A DNA stretch of 22,495 bases from JAFHCF01 sp048497495 (GCA_048497495.1 JAFHCF010000132.1:1-22495), one strand, 5' to 3'; positions 1 through 7,671 are shown, numbered from the stretch's first letter. Numbers and translations: made by a program. Notes: generated from the letters alone by a model not told the origin.

Positions 1-49
1 CTCGGGTGTCGCGCGGCCTTCGTCAGTGCCGGTTCTGAAAGCCCTCGGC

Positions 50-1330
50 TCAGAACTTATAGGTGTAGCCCATCGAAACCTCGAACTGCTCCATCGACAG
101 GCGGACGCCCTGGACCGGGAAGGGCAGGGTCGCCAGCGTCGTGCCGTCGACGTTGTGGCGCGGCACGTAGCCGACCGCGAACTCGATGCCCGAGTTCGGC
201 GACACCTTGTAGCTGGCGCCGGCCGAGATGTGGTCGGTGACGATACCCGGCGCGAAGATGTTGAACATCGCGTCGGTCGAGGACACCGGGTTGGTGTTGT
301 GCGAGTAGCCGGCGCGCAGCGTCAGGTCGGCATTGACCTTGTAGGCGGCGGCGATCGACACGGCGTCGACGTCCGACCAGCCGAAGCCCGGGCCGTTCTT
401 CGAGCCGAGCGAGCCCGGTCCGAGCAGGGTCGAGGAATTGCCGATGGAACCGACGGCCGAATAGAAGATGTGGCGCCAGTCGAGCATCAGGGTCAGGTCG
501 CGGGTGGCGTCCCACGCCAGACCGGCCGAAACCTGGCCCGGAATGTCGAAGCTGCCACCGTCGGCGAAGAGGCCGGCGTACTTCTCGAACTTGGTCGACC
601 AGATCGGCGTCTGACCGGTCAGGCCGAGGCGCAGACCGGGCTGCAGGCTCCACTGCAGGCCGACGCGGGCGCCGGCGCCGTACGAGGTGTCGGTGTCGGT
701 GTTGGAGAGGTGAGCCGGATCGGACGAGAAGCCGGCGAAGGCGCCGAGGCCCATGGCGCGGAACTTCTGCATGGCGACGATCGGCGCGACACCGATCGAG
801 ACGTCACCCATCTTGCGGGCGTAGCCCACGGTGAGGAACATCTGCTCGAGGTTCACGCCGGCGCGACCGCCGCAGAAGATGCCGGAGCCGCCCGGGCCGC
901 AGGCCGGATTGGCGACGGGGCCGTAGTTGGTGTTCATGCCGCCGTTGCCGAAGACCGCGACGCCCCAGGCCGACTGCGCGTCGAGCTGGCGGCTGTAGGC
1001 CATGTTCGGCATCAGGAAGTAGTCGGAACCGCTCTTGGTCTTGCCACCCGCCAGGAAGCCGGCGCCGGTCACCGTGACGTCGCGCTTCGGCGAGAACAGG
1101 GTGAAGGCCATGTTGAGCTGGTTGCCGACGTGGACGAGACCGGCCGGGTTGACCGACAGGCTCATGGCGTCTTCCGGATTGGCGACGCCGGCGCCTGCCT
1201 GCGCCTTCTGGATGGTGCCGTAGCCGGTCTGGAAATAGCCCTCGGTCGCGTTGGCCGCGCTCACACCGAACGACAGGGCCGCGATCAGCCCCAGAGCGGA
1301 TACGCCGCCGCGCAGATTGTTGGACGTCAT
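50..1330 (-). CDS. OmpP1/FadL-family outer-membrane channel
   Basis: This is a predicted outer-membrane beta-barrel of the OmpP1/FadL/TodX family, which imports hydrophobic compounds. The protein is 426 aa from the chosen start. It has a signal peptide (basic N-region with RGG, hydrophobic LGLIAALSF core, cleavage near SAANA) and then the family-like N-terminal region GYFQTGYGTIQKAQAGAGVAN...NPAGL. Alternating barrel strands follow, and it ends in a C-terminal Phe (GYTYKF), the usual BAM signal. The start at 1330 is preferred because GGGGGA lies 5 nt upstream; an ATG at 1336 would overlap that site. It is co-directional with tusA and dsrE2 but separated from them by about 250 bp. FadL-like genes occur near sulfur-oxidation loci, so uptake of organic sulfur compounds or a sulfur-related role is possible. 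The substrate cannot be read from the sequence. Confidence 0.88.
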   Translation of the reverse strand: MTSNNLRGGVSALGLIAALSFGVSAANATEGYFQTGYGTIQKAQAGAGVANPEDAMSLSVNPAGLVHVGNQLNMAFTLFSPKRDVTVTGAGFLAGGKTKSGSDYFLMPNMAYSRQLDAQSAWGVAVFGNGGMNTNYGPVANPACGPGGSGIFCGGRAGVNLEQMFLTVGYARKMGDVSIGVAPIVAMQKFRAMGLGAFAGFSSDPAHLSNTDTDTSYGAGARVGLQWSLQPGLRLGLTGQTPIWSTKFEKYAGLFADGGSFDIPGQVSAGLAWDATRDLTLMLDWRHIFYSAVGSIGNSSTLLGPGSLGSKNGPGFGWSDVDAVSIAAAYKVNADLTLRAGYSHNTNPVSSTDAMFNIFAPGIVTDHISAGASYKVSPNSGIEFAVGYVPRHNVDGTTLATLPFPVQGVRLSMEQFEVSMGYTYKF

Positions 1331-1458
1331 GTTCATCCCCCGATGACGGCGCCCCGCGGGCGCCTCAAGTTGGGATGCGTGGCCCTCGCATCCCGTTTTT
1401 GTTTCGACGTCTGTCGACTCCACCCCCCGGTAGAGTTGACGAGGCTATTCCCAACCGA

Positions 1459-1478
1459 GATTCGCGTCATCGCGAATC
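1459..1478. promoter_or_regulatory. Perfect 8-bp inverted repeat upstream of the fadL-like gene
   Basis: GATTCGCG-TCAT-CGCGAATC is a perfect 8-bp inverted repeat with a 4-nt centre, lying between the tusA stop and the fadL-like start. It could be an operator for the fadL-like gene or an RNA hairpin after tusA. No T-run follows on the minus strand, so an intrinsic terminator is not supported. Confidence 0.4.
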
Positions 1479-1577
1479 GCACGCGACGTCGATCGTCGCG
1501 AACATCATTTCGGACGGTGCGACATATTCGTCGCTCCCGCCCGCGCCGAGACCTCCGCGGAGGCCTCTAATCGCGCC

Positions 1578-1805
1578 TCAGGCGGCGCGACGGATGATGA
1601 AACGGTAGACCGTCCCGTCCTGGCTCTGCTCGACGATCTCGTTGCCGGTGGTGCGGCAGAAGGCGGCGAAGTCGGCGACGGAGCCCGGATCGGTGGAAAG
1701 CACCTCGAGCGTCGTGCCGGGGGCCATGTCCTTCAGCACCTTCTTGGTCTTGATGATCGGCAGCGGGCAATTCAGCCCCTTGGCGTCGAGTACCTGATCG
1801 GCCAT
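1578..1805 (-). CDS. tusA: TusA-family sulfur carrier protein
   Basis: This is a small cytoplasmic sulfur-carrier protein of 75 aa, the usual TusA length. The family signature is clear: DAKGLNCPLPIIKTKK near residues 7-22, where Cys13 of the CPxP motif is the persulfide-carrying residue. TusA proteins pass sulfane sulfur between sulfurtransferases. In sulfur oxidizers they feed Dsr or sHdr systems through DsrE-type partners. The gene lies 70 bp downstream of the dsrE2-like gene on the same strand, a known pairing (tusA-dsrE2), and the two are probably co-transcribed. The ATG at 1805 has GGAA 8 nt upstream. In this window TusA would be the likely sulfur donor to the DsrE3 protein encoded beside lbpA. 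That link is inferred from characterised sHdr loci. Confidence 0.95.
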   Translation of the reverse strand: MADQVLDAKGLNCPLPIIKTKKVLKDMAPGTTLEVLSTDPGSVADFAAFCRTTGNEIVEQSQDGTVYRFIIRRAA

Positions 1806-1875
1806 GACGTGTTCCTTTTCCCGATGTTTCGGCCCGAAGGCGCCGGCTCGTTGGCTGGCCGGCGTCCGTCGTGGC

Positions 1876-2391
1876 TCAGATGTAGAGGTTGATGTCGGAC
1901 TTCAGCGCGTTTTCCATATAGGTGGCGGCGCCGCCGAGCTTGATCCCGCCGATCATGTCCTCGAGCTTATACTCGAACAGGTCCATGGTCATCTGGCAGG
2001 CGATCATGTTGATATCGCAATCGATCGCCATGTCGCGCAGTTCCTCGATCGAGGCCACGCCCTTCTTGGCGATCATGTTCTTCATCATCACGGTGGCGCC
2101 GGCGTCGACGCCGGGGAGCATGCCGATGATGTTGGGCATCGTCATGTGCATGCCCATCATCGGCATCTTCATCGCCGGATTGCCGAGCGTGGTGACCTGC
2201 AGATCGAGTTTCTTGAGCAGCAGCGGCAGCCCGTAGAAGGTGAAGAACATGGTGACGTCGACGCCCATCGCGGCGGCGGTCGTCCCCAGGATGAAGGGCG
2301 GGTAGGCCCAATCCAGGCTTCCCTTGGTGACGATGATCGTCATCGACTTCGGGGCGTTCGCCGAACCGGCGCCGTCTCCTTGCGGGCTCAT
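1876..2391 (-). CDS. dsrE2: DsrE2-like sulfurtransferase (DsrE/DsrF/DrsH family)
   Basis: This is a DsrE/F-like protein of 171 aa from the chosen start, of the DsrE2 type often called a peroxiredoxin-family or YrkE-like protein. Diagnostic stretches are MTIIVTKGSLDWAYPPFILG (residues 17-36), the AAAMGVDVTMFFTFYGLPLL segment, a methionine-rich middle, and CDINMIACQMTMDLF containing Cys125 and Cys132. The second cysteine, in the ACQMTMD context, is the expected persulfide site. Such proteins are thought to work with rhodanese and TusA in handling sulfane sulfur. The start at 2391 is chosen because GAGG lies 7 nt upstream; the longer reading from 2421 adds 10 residues with no ribosome-binding site. 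The hydrophobic segments probably belong to the Rossmann-like core, although DsrE2 proteins have been suggested to associate with membranes. It leads the dsrE2-tusA unit and is divergent from the deacylase gene. Confidence 0.85.
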   Translation of the reverse strand: MSPQGDGAGSANAPKSMTIIVTKGSLDWAYPPFILGTTAAAMGVDVTMFFTFYGLPLLLKKLDLQVTTLGNPAMKMPMMGMHMTMPNIIGMLPGVDAGATVMMKNMIAKKGVASIEELRDMAIDCDINMIACQMTMDLFEYKLEDMIGGIKLGGAATYMENALKSDINLYI

Positions 2392-2431
2392 CTTACGACC
2401 TCGCTCCATGTTGGGCGGCATCGGCTATCCG

Positions 2432-2456
2432 ATGCGAATGAAGGATATATTCGCAT
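2432..2456. promoter_or_regulatory. Inverted repeat in the divergent dsrE2/deacylase promoter region
   Basis: ATGCGAAT - 9 nt - ATTCGCAT is a perfect 8-bp inverted repeat inside an AT-rich patch between the divergent dsrE2-like and deacylase genes. Its position about 40 bp upstream of the dsrE2 start fits an operator or core promoter. Its GAAT/ATTC half-sites recall those of ArsR-type sulfide/persulfide sensors (SqrR/BigR class), but the half-site order and spacing differ from the published ATTC-N8-GAAT, so the regulator is unassigned. Confidence 0.45.
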
Positions 2457-2543
2457 ATTAGTGTAGGGCGATGGAAGAGTGCTAAGCCGCTCCTCGAAGC
2501 TGCGCAAGTGAGTTCTGGCCCCATAAGTGGAATGCTGCATTGC

Positions 2544-2565
2544 GGTGTCACTCAGAAGCGACACC
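2544..2565. promoter_or_regulatory. Inverted repeat in the deacylase leader
   Basis: GGTGTC - 10 nt - GACACC is a perfect 6-bp inverted repeat 26 bp before the deacylase ATG. It could be an operator or a leader hairpin. Support is limited to the symmetry. Confidence 0.25.
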
Positions 2566-2590
2566 AAAGGTGGAAAGACGGTTGGCGGAA

Positions 2591-3700
2591 ATGTTGGACA
2601 GCGCTTCTACCTTATTCGTCGGCTCCGAGATCTATCGCCGTGCGGCATTCGGGCGGATTCACCCGCTGGCGATCCCGCGTGTGGAGACCGTCGTCGACCT
2701 GGCGAACGACCTCGGCTGGCTCGAGGGGCGGTGGCGGCCATCCCCCATCGCGTCGCGCGGCCTTTTGACGCGCCACCATGATGAAGCCTATGTCGCTGCA
2801 CTCGCGAAGGCGGATGTGGAAGGGCTGGTGACGGCCGAGGCGCGCCGGACCTACGGCATCGGCACCATGGAGAACCCGTTCTTCCCCGGTGTCTTCGAGC
2901 GCGCCGCGACCTCGGTCGGCGGCTCCTGGGAATCGGCGCGGCTGGCGATGGACGGCCGCGTCGTGTTCCACCCCGCCGGCGGCACCCATCACGGCAAGCG
3001 CGATCGGGCGAGCGGCTTCTGCTTCTTCAACGATCCGGTCTTCGCCGTCCTCGGCTTCCTCGACGCCGGACTGACGCGGGTGCTCTACGTCGATCTCGAC
3101 GCCCATCACGGCGACGGCGTCGAGGATGCCTTCGCGGCGGACGCCCGCGTCATGACCGTATCGATCCACGAGGACGGCCGCTGGCCGGGAACCGGCCGGC
3201 TCGACGACCGCCGCGAGGGTAGGGCGCGCAACATGCCGGTGCCGCGCGGCATCGTCGACGACGAATTCGCGCTGCTGATCGAGCAGGCGGTGCTGCCGAT
3301 CGCCCGGCGGTTCGACCCTCAGGCGGTCGTCGTCACCTGTGGCGCCGACCCGCTCGCCGGCGATCCCTTGTCGACGATGGAGCTCTCGAACGGGGTGATC
3401 TGGGAGGCGGTGGAGAGGATCGTCGAGGCATCGCCGCGCGCCGTCGTTCTCGGCGGCGGCGGCTACAATCCGTGGACGCTCGCTCGACTCTGGACCGGGT
3501 TGTGGGGCCGATTGGCGGGATTCGCGCCGCCGGACGGGCTCCCCGAGGTCTCCCGGGCGCGCCTCGCCGCCCTCGACTGCGATCTCGTCGACGACGACGA
3601 GCGCCGGCCCTTCTGGCTGACGAGCCTTGTCGACCCACCCAATCACGGACCGATCCGACCGGAATTCCACGACATCGTCGCCGCGATCACGGCTTCGTGA
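2591..3700 (+). CDS. Histone-deacetylase-family (AcuC/HdaH-like) deacylase
   Basis: This is a zinc-dependent lysine-deacylase-type hydrolase of 369 aa, the normal length for bacterial class II HDAC-like proteins. The signature elements are complete: the His pair in GGTHHGKRDRASGFCFFND (His133/His134), the metal-binding stretch YVDLDAHHGDG (Asp170 and His172), the second metal aspartate in CGADPLAGDPLS (Asp258), and the GGGGYNPW loop with the catalytic-type Tyr292. The family removes acyl groups from lysine side chains or acts on small acyl-amines. The ATG at 2591 is chosen because upstream in-frame reading requires a TTG and lacks family similarity. The gene sits between dsrE2-tusA (divergent) and the lipoate-assembly operon (same strand, 116 bp downstream). 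A role in acylation control of acyl-CoA enzymes or of lipoyl-lysine is possible but unproven. Confidence 0.88.
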   Translation: MLDSASTLFVGSEIYRRAAFGRIHPLAIPRVETVVDLANDLGWLEGRWRPSPIASRGLLTRHHDEAYVAALAKADVEGLVTAEARRTYGIGTMENPFFPGVFERAATSVGGSWESARLAMDGRVVFHPAGGTHHGKRDRASGFCFFNDPVFAVLGFLDAGLTRVLYVDLDAHHGDGVEDAFAADARVMTVSIHEDGRWPGTGRLDDRREGRARNMPVPRGIVDDEFALLIEQAVLPIARRFDPQAVVVTCGADPLAGDPLSTMELSNGVIWEAVERIVEASPRAVVLGGGGYNPWTLARLWTGLWGRLAGFAPPDGLPEVSRARLAALDCDLVDDDERRPFWLTSLVDPPNHGPIRPEFHDIVAAITAS

Positions 3701-3772
3701 GCGGCGAAGAGGGGGTGTCGCCACTCCTTAGCATTCGTCCCGATTGAATCGGCGTAGGGTTGGGGCGACGAT

Positions 3773-3792
3773 ATATTGGAATTTCATTATGT
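3773..3792. promoter_or_regulatory. Shared 20-bp palindromic motif, copy 1 (lipS1 promoter)
   Basis: ATATTGGAATTTCATTATGT ends 24 bp before the lipS1 ATG. It matches the copy at 8794-8813 at 16 of 20 positions in an otherwise very GC-rich region. A second possible element just upstream, ATTC-N9-GAAT at 3733-3749, resembles persulfide-sensor half-sites. The position near the start codon favours repressor binding. Confidence 0.6.
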
Positions 3793-3816
3793 GAGAAATT
3801 TCAGGGAGGCTCGTCG

Positions 3817-4875
3817 ATGGGATGGCTGGAGCGCCTCGGCGCGATCGAGCCGCTGGAGGATGCGGTCTTCGACGCGCCCCTCGTCGAGGCGATGGAGCGG
3901 GCCGCGGCGGCGCGCGCCGATCCGCGTGGCGCCTCACCGATCCGTTTTTCGACGCCGACCTTCAGGGAATATGATTCGAGCGAACTCCAGGGCTGCTCGA
4001 AGGGCACGTTTCCGGCTTTCTCGATCACCGGTTCGGCCTGCGCGCTGAACTGCGACCACTGCCGCACCGAGATACTGAAGCCGATGATCCCGGCGCTCCG
4101 GCCCGAGGACTTCGACGCCCGCGTGCGCGACATGATCGCCCTGCGCGGCCTCTCGGGCTTCCTGCTCTCCGGCGGCTCGGACAAGCGCAACGAGATCCGC
4201 TACGAGCGCTTCTATCCGGTCATCGAGGGTCTGAAGCGCGACTTTCCCGACCTCAAGATCGCCCTCCACTCGGCGCTGATCGACCGGGCGCGGGCCCGCG
4301 CGATGGAATCGGCCGGCGTCGACACGGTGATGATGGACGTCATCGGATCGCAAGAGACGATCGCGCAAGTCTACCACCTCGATCGCCGGGTCGAGGACTT
4401 CGAGGAGACGCTCGCCGCCCTGACCGAGACCTCGATGGAGGTGGTGCCCCACATCGTCATCGGCCTGCACTACGGCCGCATTCTCGGCGAGGCGCGGGCG
4501 CTCGACATGGTGGCGCGCCATCCCGTCCATTCGCTGGTCTTCGTGGTGATCATGCCGTTCTACGCCGAGCCGGGCTCCTTCGTCGAACCGGCGACCGCCG
4601 ACATCGGCCGCATCTTCCTGGAGGGGCGCTCGCGGCTCCCCGATCGCGACGTGCTGCTCGGCTGCGCCCGTCCCGCCGGCATGCACAAGCGCGTCACCGA
4701 CGCCTATGCGGTGATGGCCGGCCTCGACGGCATCGCCTTTCCGGCGGAGGGCGCGGTCGAAGTGGCCCGCCTGATCGGCCGCGACCACGAACAACAGATG
4801 GCCTGCTGCTCGATGAAGGAGATCGGCGAAGGTCGCATCGCGGGGAGGGGGCGGGTCTCGCCCTGCGCCGCCTGA
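3817..4875 (+). CDS. lipS1: Radical SAM lipoyl synthase component LipS1
   Basis: This is a radical SAM protein of 352 aa. The SAM-cluster motif is CALNCDHC (Cys75, Cys79, Cys82; CX3CX2C), followed by a TIM-barrel-like region with LSGGSDKRNEIRYERFYPV. Extra cysteines at 60, 283, 330-331 (MACCSMK) and 350 could bind an auxiliary cluster, as lipoyl synthases need a second 4Fe-4S cluster as sulfur source. It is assigned as LipS1 because its gene begins a lipS1-lipT-lipS2-sLplA run, the arrangement known from sHdr loci. In that pathway LipS1 and LipS2 together insert two sulfurs into an octanoyl group on the carrier protein. The ATG at 3817 has GGGAGG 7 nt upstream. Its TGA overlaps the lipT ATG by one base, so the genes are translationally coupled. 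The LipS1 versus LipS2 labels rest on order and could be exchanged. Confidence 0.82.
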   Translation: MGWLERLGAIEPLEDAVFDAPLVEAMERAAAARADPRGASPIRFSTPTFREYDSSELQGCSKGTFPAFSITGSACALNCDHCRTEILKPMIPALRPEDFDARVRDMIALRGLSGFLLSGGSDKRNEIRYERFYPVIEGLKRDFPDLKIALHSALIDRARARAMESAGVDTVMMDVIGSQETIAQVYHLDRRVEDFEETLAALTETSMEVVPHIVIGLHYGRILGEARALDMVARHPVHSLVFVVIMPFYAEPGSFVEPATADIGRIFLEGRSRLPDRDVLLGCARPAGMHKRVTDAYAVMAGLDGIAFPAEGAVEVARLIGRDHEQQMACCSMKEIGEGRIAGRGRVSPCAA

Positions 4876-5975
4876 TGAGCGATCCCGCCCCCCTCGACTG
4901 CGACGTGCTGGTCGTCGGCCTCGGGCCGGCGGGGGCGGCGGCGGCGACGGCGGCGGCGCGCGCCGGAGCGCGGGTGATCGGCCTCGACAGGCGCGCCGTG
5001 CCCGGCCTGCCGGTGCAATGCGCCGAATTCGTGCCGCGGTCGCTCGGCACCGAACTCGCCGATCTCGGCCGCGACGTGGTCCAGCCGATCGACGCCATGG
5101 ACACCCATATCGAGGGCGCGGGCTCCGAGGGCTCGCGCCGCGACGGGCTGCCCGGCCACATCATCGACCGCGCCCGCTTCGACGCGCGTCTCGTCGAAAG
5201 GGCGCGCGCCGCCGGCGCCGACTGCCGTTTCGCCGCCGCCGTGACCCGGGTCGACGCCGACGGCGTCCGTCTCCAGGACGGGTCGACCCTCCGGGCACGG
5301 GTGATCGTCGGCGCCGATGGGCCGCGCTCCGCCGTGGGTCGCGCCATCGCCAGCGTCAACACCGTGTTCTCGCACACCCGCCAGATCACCGTGCCCCTGT
5401 TGGTGCCCCATCGAGCGACCGACATCTTCCTCTCGACCGCGACGCCCGGCGGCTACGGCTGGCTCTTCCCCAAGGGCGATGTCGCCAATCTCGGCCTCGG
5501 CATCGACGCCACGGCCCGCCAGTGGCTGCGGATCCTGCTCGAGGGGCTTCACGCGACGCTGGTGCGGCAAGGCCGCGTCGGCTGGGACGTCCTGGCGATG
5601 ACCGGCGGCCTGATCCCCTCCGGCGGGCTTCTCGCGCCGGTCGGGCATCTCGGCGCGACCGACGTGCTGCTCGCCGGCGACGCCTGCGGCCTCACCAATC
5701 CGATCACCGGCGCCGGCATCGCCTCGGCCGTCGTCTCCGGCCGCATGGCCGGCGAGGCGGCGGCGGCGATCGTCGGTGGCGACGATGGCGCCATCGACGA
5801 CTACGCCGAGGAGATCACCGACCTCTTCGGTCCGGCGCTCGGCCGCGCCCGCCGCCGCCGCGAGACGGTGATGGCGGCGCACGCCGAACATCGCCTTCGC
5901 CCGGCCGACCTCCAGCGATCCTGGATCGCCTACGACAGCTATTGGACCGACCCACTCGAGGAGGTCGCCGCATGA
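4875..5975 (+). CDS. lipT: LipT, geranylgeranyl-reductase-like FAD protein of lipoate assembly
   Basis: This is an FAD-dependent oxidoreductase of 366 aa from the geranylgeranyl reductase family. The N-terminal dinucleotide fold is CDVLVVGLGPAGAAAATAAA (residues 9-28). The mid-protein IVGADGPRSAVGRAI and the C-terminal FAD motif LLAGDACGLTNPITGAGIAS (about residue 267 onward) complete the family pattern. Geranylgeranyl reductases act on isoprenoids, but here the gene lies exactly between two radical SAM genes and a lipoate ligase. That matches LipT of sHdr-associated lipoate-assembly operons, where it is proposed to supply electrons for the LipS1/LipS2 reaction. It starts in the lipS1 stop codon (TGATG overlap). 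Its own stop overlaps an ATG (CATGAGC) that may be a relic of an earlier lipS2 junction. Confidence 0.85.
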   Translation: MSDPAPLDCDVLVVGLGPAGAAAATAAARAGARVIGLDRRAVPGLPVQCAEFVPRSLGTELADLGRDVVQPIDAMDTHIEGAGSEGSRRDGLPGHIIDRARFDARLVERARAAGADCRFAAAVTRVDADGVRLQDGSTLRARVIVGADGPRSAVGRAIASVNTVFSHTRQITVPLLVPHRATDIFLSTATPGGYGWLFPKGDVANLGLGIDATARQWLRILLEGLHATLVRQGRVGWDVLAMTGGLIPSGGLLAPVGHLGATDVLLAGDACGLTNPITGAGIASAVVSGRMAGEAAAAIVGGDDGAIDDYAEEITDLFGPALGRARRRRETVMAAHAEHRLRPADLQRSWIAYDSYWTDPLEEVAA

Positions 5976-6066
5976 GCAAGTCAGGGCACCCCGCCACCCT
6001 CACGCCCGTCCCTTCTCCCCTTGCGAGGCCGGTGCGAAATTCTGTCGAGGCCCTTTTCGACGTCCG

Positions 6067-6192
6067 TGCGCGATGGTTCGAGACGCGCTCGTGCCGAGCG
6101 CTCCTCACCATGAGGCTATTGAATTTGCTTCGAAAATTCCAAAAACGCCTCATGGTGAGGAGGGCCGCAGGCCCGTCTCGAACCATCGCGCA
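6067..6192. repeat. Nested palindromic intergenic element, copy A (126 bp)
   Basis: The element has perfect 19-bp terminal inverted repeats (TGCGCGATGGTTCGAGACG at 6067-6085, complement at 6174-6192). Inside are perfect 16-bp inverted repeats (CTCCTCACCATGAGGC at 6101-6116, complement at 6147-6162) and a small central hairpin (GAATTT/AAATTC, 6121-6139). No coding capacity is apparent. It is like the mosaic/REP-type elements of Hyphomicrobiales genomes. A diverged copy lies at 18104-18222. Confidence 0.85.
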
Positions 6193-6231
6193 CCGGCATC
6201 GCCGAGAAGACCTTCCGAATTACCCGAGGGT

Positions 6232-6356
6232 CCCCTCGCGGGAGAAAGGTGCCCGAAGGGCGGATGAGGGGTCTGTGCCTCACCACACGCGCAGCGCCCG
6301 ATCGATCCGCCCGGCCCCCTCATCCGGCGCTTCGCGCCACCTTCTCCCGCGAGGGG
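6232..6356. repeat. Paired palindromic repeat arms (CCTCATCCG/CTTCTCCCGCGAGGGG type)
   Basis: Two roughly 40-nt arms face each other: 6232-6271 (starting CCCCTCGCGGGAGAA and ending GGATGAGGGG) and 6316-6356 (starting CCCCTCATCC and ending TTCTCCCGCGAGGGG). They are imperfect reverse complements with about 44 nt between them. The words CCCTCATCCG and CTTCTCCCGCGAGGGGAGAAG are typical dispersed intergenic repeats of alphaproteobacteria. Fragments of the same family recur at 12973-12996 and 22439-22461. Confidence 0.8.
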
Positions 6357-6408
6357 AGAAGGGATCCGCGCCTCGCGCGCGCCCCGTCTTCTTCGAAGGA
6401 GTAGCCGC

Positions 6409-7671
6409 ATGAGCTGTCTCGAATCCCCGCCACGTCCGCGCGCCACGGCGCAAGGCGGGCTCGACTTCAACCCCTTCGAGACGATGCGGCCGCGTGAGCC
6501 GGGTCGGACCCCGACCGAGGCCAGGAACGGCGCGCGGGTGAAGGCCGGCGGGGTGGCGCCGACCGGCGTCTACCTGCCCAACGCCAACATCCAGACCCCG
6601 GACATGCGCTCACCCGACTATGTCCAGGTGTCGACGGCCGCGGCGATCTCGCTCGGCCTGATGGCGGGCCGGATGCATCGCTGCGCCTGCACCCATTGCC
6701 TCAACCTGCTCCTGACCTATCCCGAGGGCTGCCGCGCCAACTGCGCCTATTGCGGTCTCGCTCGCCACCGCGAGGCCGACCGCGACTACGCCGACCGCAA
6801 CTTCATCCGCGTCGACTGGCCGGCGGTGCCGATGGTCGAGATCGTCGACCGGGTGAAGGCGCAAGGGACGAAGACCTCGTTCCACCGCATGTGCATCTCG
6901 ATGATCACCCATCCCGCCTCCGACGCCAACACGGTGACGGTGCTGAAGACCTGGACCGACCGGATCGACCCGTCCGACATTCCGGTGTCGATCCTGTCGA
7001 ACCCGACGACGATGACGCGGGCCGACGTCCAGCGCCTGAAGGATCTCGGCGCCGACATCTTCACCGTCGCCTTCGACGCCGCCACCCCGGAACTCTTCGA
7101 GCGCACCCGTGGCAAGACCGTCGACGGCCCCCACCATTGGGAGAAATATTGGGAGGTGATGGGGCACGCCGCCGACATCTTCGGACGCGAGAAGATCGGC
7201 GTCCATCTGATCGCCGGCATGGGCGAGACCGAGCACGAACTGCTGGAGATGGTCCAGCGGATCCGCGACATCGGCGGCCACTCCCACATGTTCTCCTTCT
7301 ATCCGGAGAGCGGCTCGCTGATGGATCACCTGCCGGCGACGCCGCGCGACCAGTGGCGCCGGGTCCAATTGGCGCGCTACCTGATCGACTACCGCGACGT
7401 CCGGCTCGACCACATGCGCTTCGACAATCATGGCCGGGTGATCGACTACGGGCTCCCGACGGCCGAGGTCGACGCGGTGATCGAGGCGGGCACCGCCTTC
7501 CGCACCTCCGGCTGCCCCGGCAAGGTCGCCGAGGACGTCTCCGCCTGCGACCGACCCTATGGCGACAGCCCGCCGTCGAACATCGCCTCCTTCCCCTTCC
7601 AACCGAACAAGCGGGATCGCGCCAAGATCCGCCGTCAGCTCGGGTGGACGAAAGCGGAGACACGAGGATGA
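6409..7671 (+). CDS. lipS2: Radical SAM lipoyl synthase component LipS2
   Basis: This is a radical SAM protein of 420 aa. The SAM-cluster motif is CRANCAYC (Cys108, Cys112, Cys115), preceded by a cysteine-rich lead HRCACTHC (Cys92, Cys94, Cys97) likely to bind an auxiliary 4Fe-4S cluster. The C-terminal segment SGCPGKVAEDVSACDRPYGD followed by PPSNIASFPF (Cys369, Cys380) recalls the C-terminal region that contacts the auxiliary cluster in lipoyl and biotin synthases. With LipS1 it should convert octanoyl-LbpA to lipoyl-LbpA. The ATG at 6409 has AAGGAG 8 nt upstream. The first 60 residues are low in recognisable features. Its stop overlaps the sLplA start (ATGA). It is separated from lipT only by the repeat block, so it probably remains in the same transcript. 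Confidence 0.82.
   Translation: MSCLESPPRPRATAQGGLDFNPFETMRPREPGRTPTEARNGARVKAGGVAPTGVYLPNANIQTPDMRSPDYVQVSTAAAISLGLMAGRMHRCACTHCLNLLLTYPEGCRANCAYCGLARHREADRDYADRNFIRVDWPAVPMVEIVDRVKAQGTKTSFHRMCISMITHPASDANTVTVLKTWTDRIDPSDIPVSILSNPTTMTRADVQRLKDLGADIFTVAFDAATPELFERTRGKTVDGPHHWEKYWEVMGHAADIFGREKIGVHLIAGMGETEHELLEMVQRIRDIGGHSHMFSFYPESGSLMDHLPATPRDQWRRVQLARYLIDYRDVRLDHMRFDNHGRVIDYGLPTAEVDAVIEAGTAFRTSGCPGKVAEDVSACDRPYGDSPPSNIASFPFQPNKRDRAKIRRQLGWTKAETRG

Larger units (their letters stand above)
5976..6408. other. 433-bp repeat-filled gap inside the lip operon
   Basis: There is no convincing gene here. An open frame beginning with the ATG at 5972 runs through to the lipS2 start, but its translation is repeat-derived and Arg-rich. 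The stretch holds two palindromic elements, described separately, and disrupts what is otherwise a 1-to-4-bp-overlap operon. The RBS/start context that precedes the gap (GAGGAGGTCGCCGCATGAGC at 5958-5977) resembles the lipS2 start context (GAAGGAGTAGCCGCATGAGC at 6395-6414). Confidence 0.7.

Noticed and set aside
1459..1478. Intrinsic terminator after tusA.
   Set aside because: The inverted repeat is perfect but no T-run follows on the minus strand, so it is listed only as a possible operator or hairpin.
2447..2466. A possible fourth copy of the shared 20-bp motif in the dsrE2/deacylase promoter.
   Set aside because: It begins with the same GATATATT context as the lipS1 copy but matches the motif at only about 10-12 of 20 positions, so it is not counted.
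4875..5975. Geranylgeranyl reductase for (bacterio)chlorophyll or carotenoid synthesis.
   Set aside because: The fold is shared, but there is no pigment gene nearby and the gene is overlapped or flanked by lipoate-assembly genes, which fits LipT.
5972..6412. A short plus-strand frame starting at the ATG that overlaps the lipT stop and reaching lipS2.
   Set aside because: It runs through two palindromic repeat elements and its translation is Arg-rich without any recognisable domain. It is better explained as repeat DNA behind a relic start.
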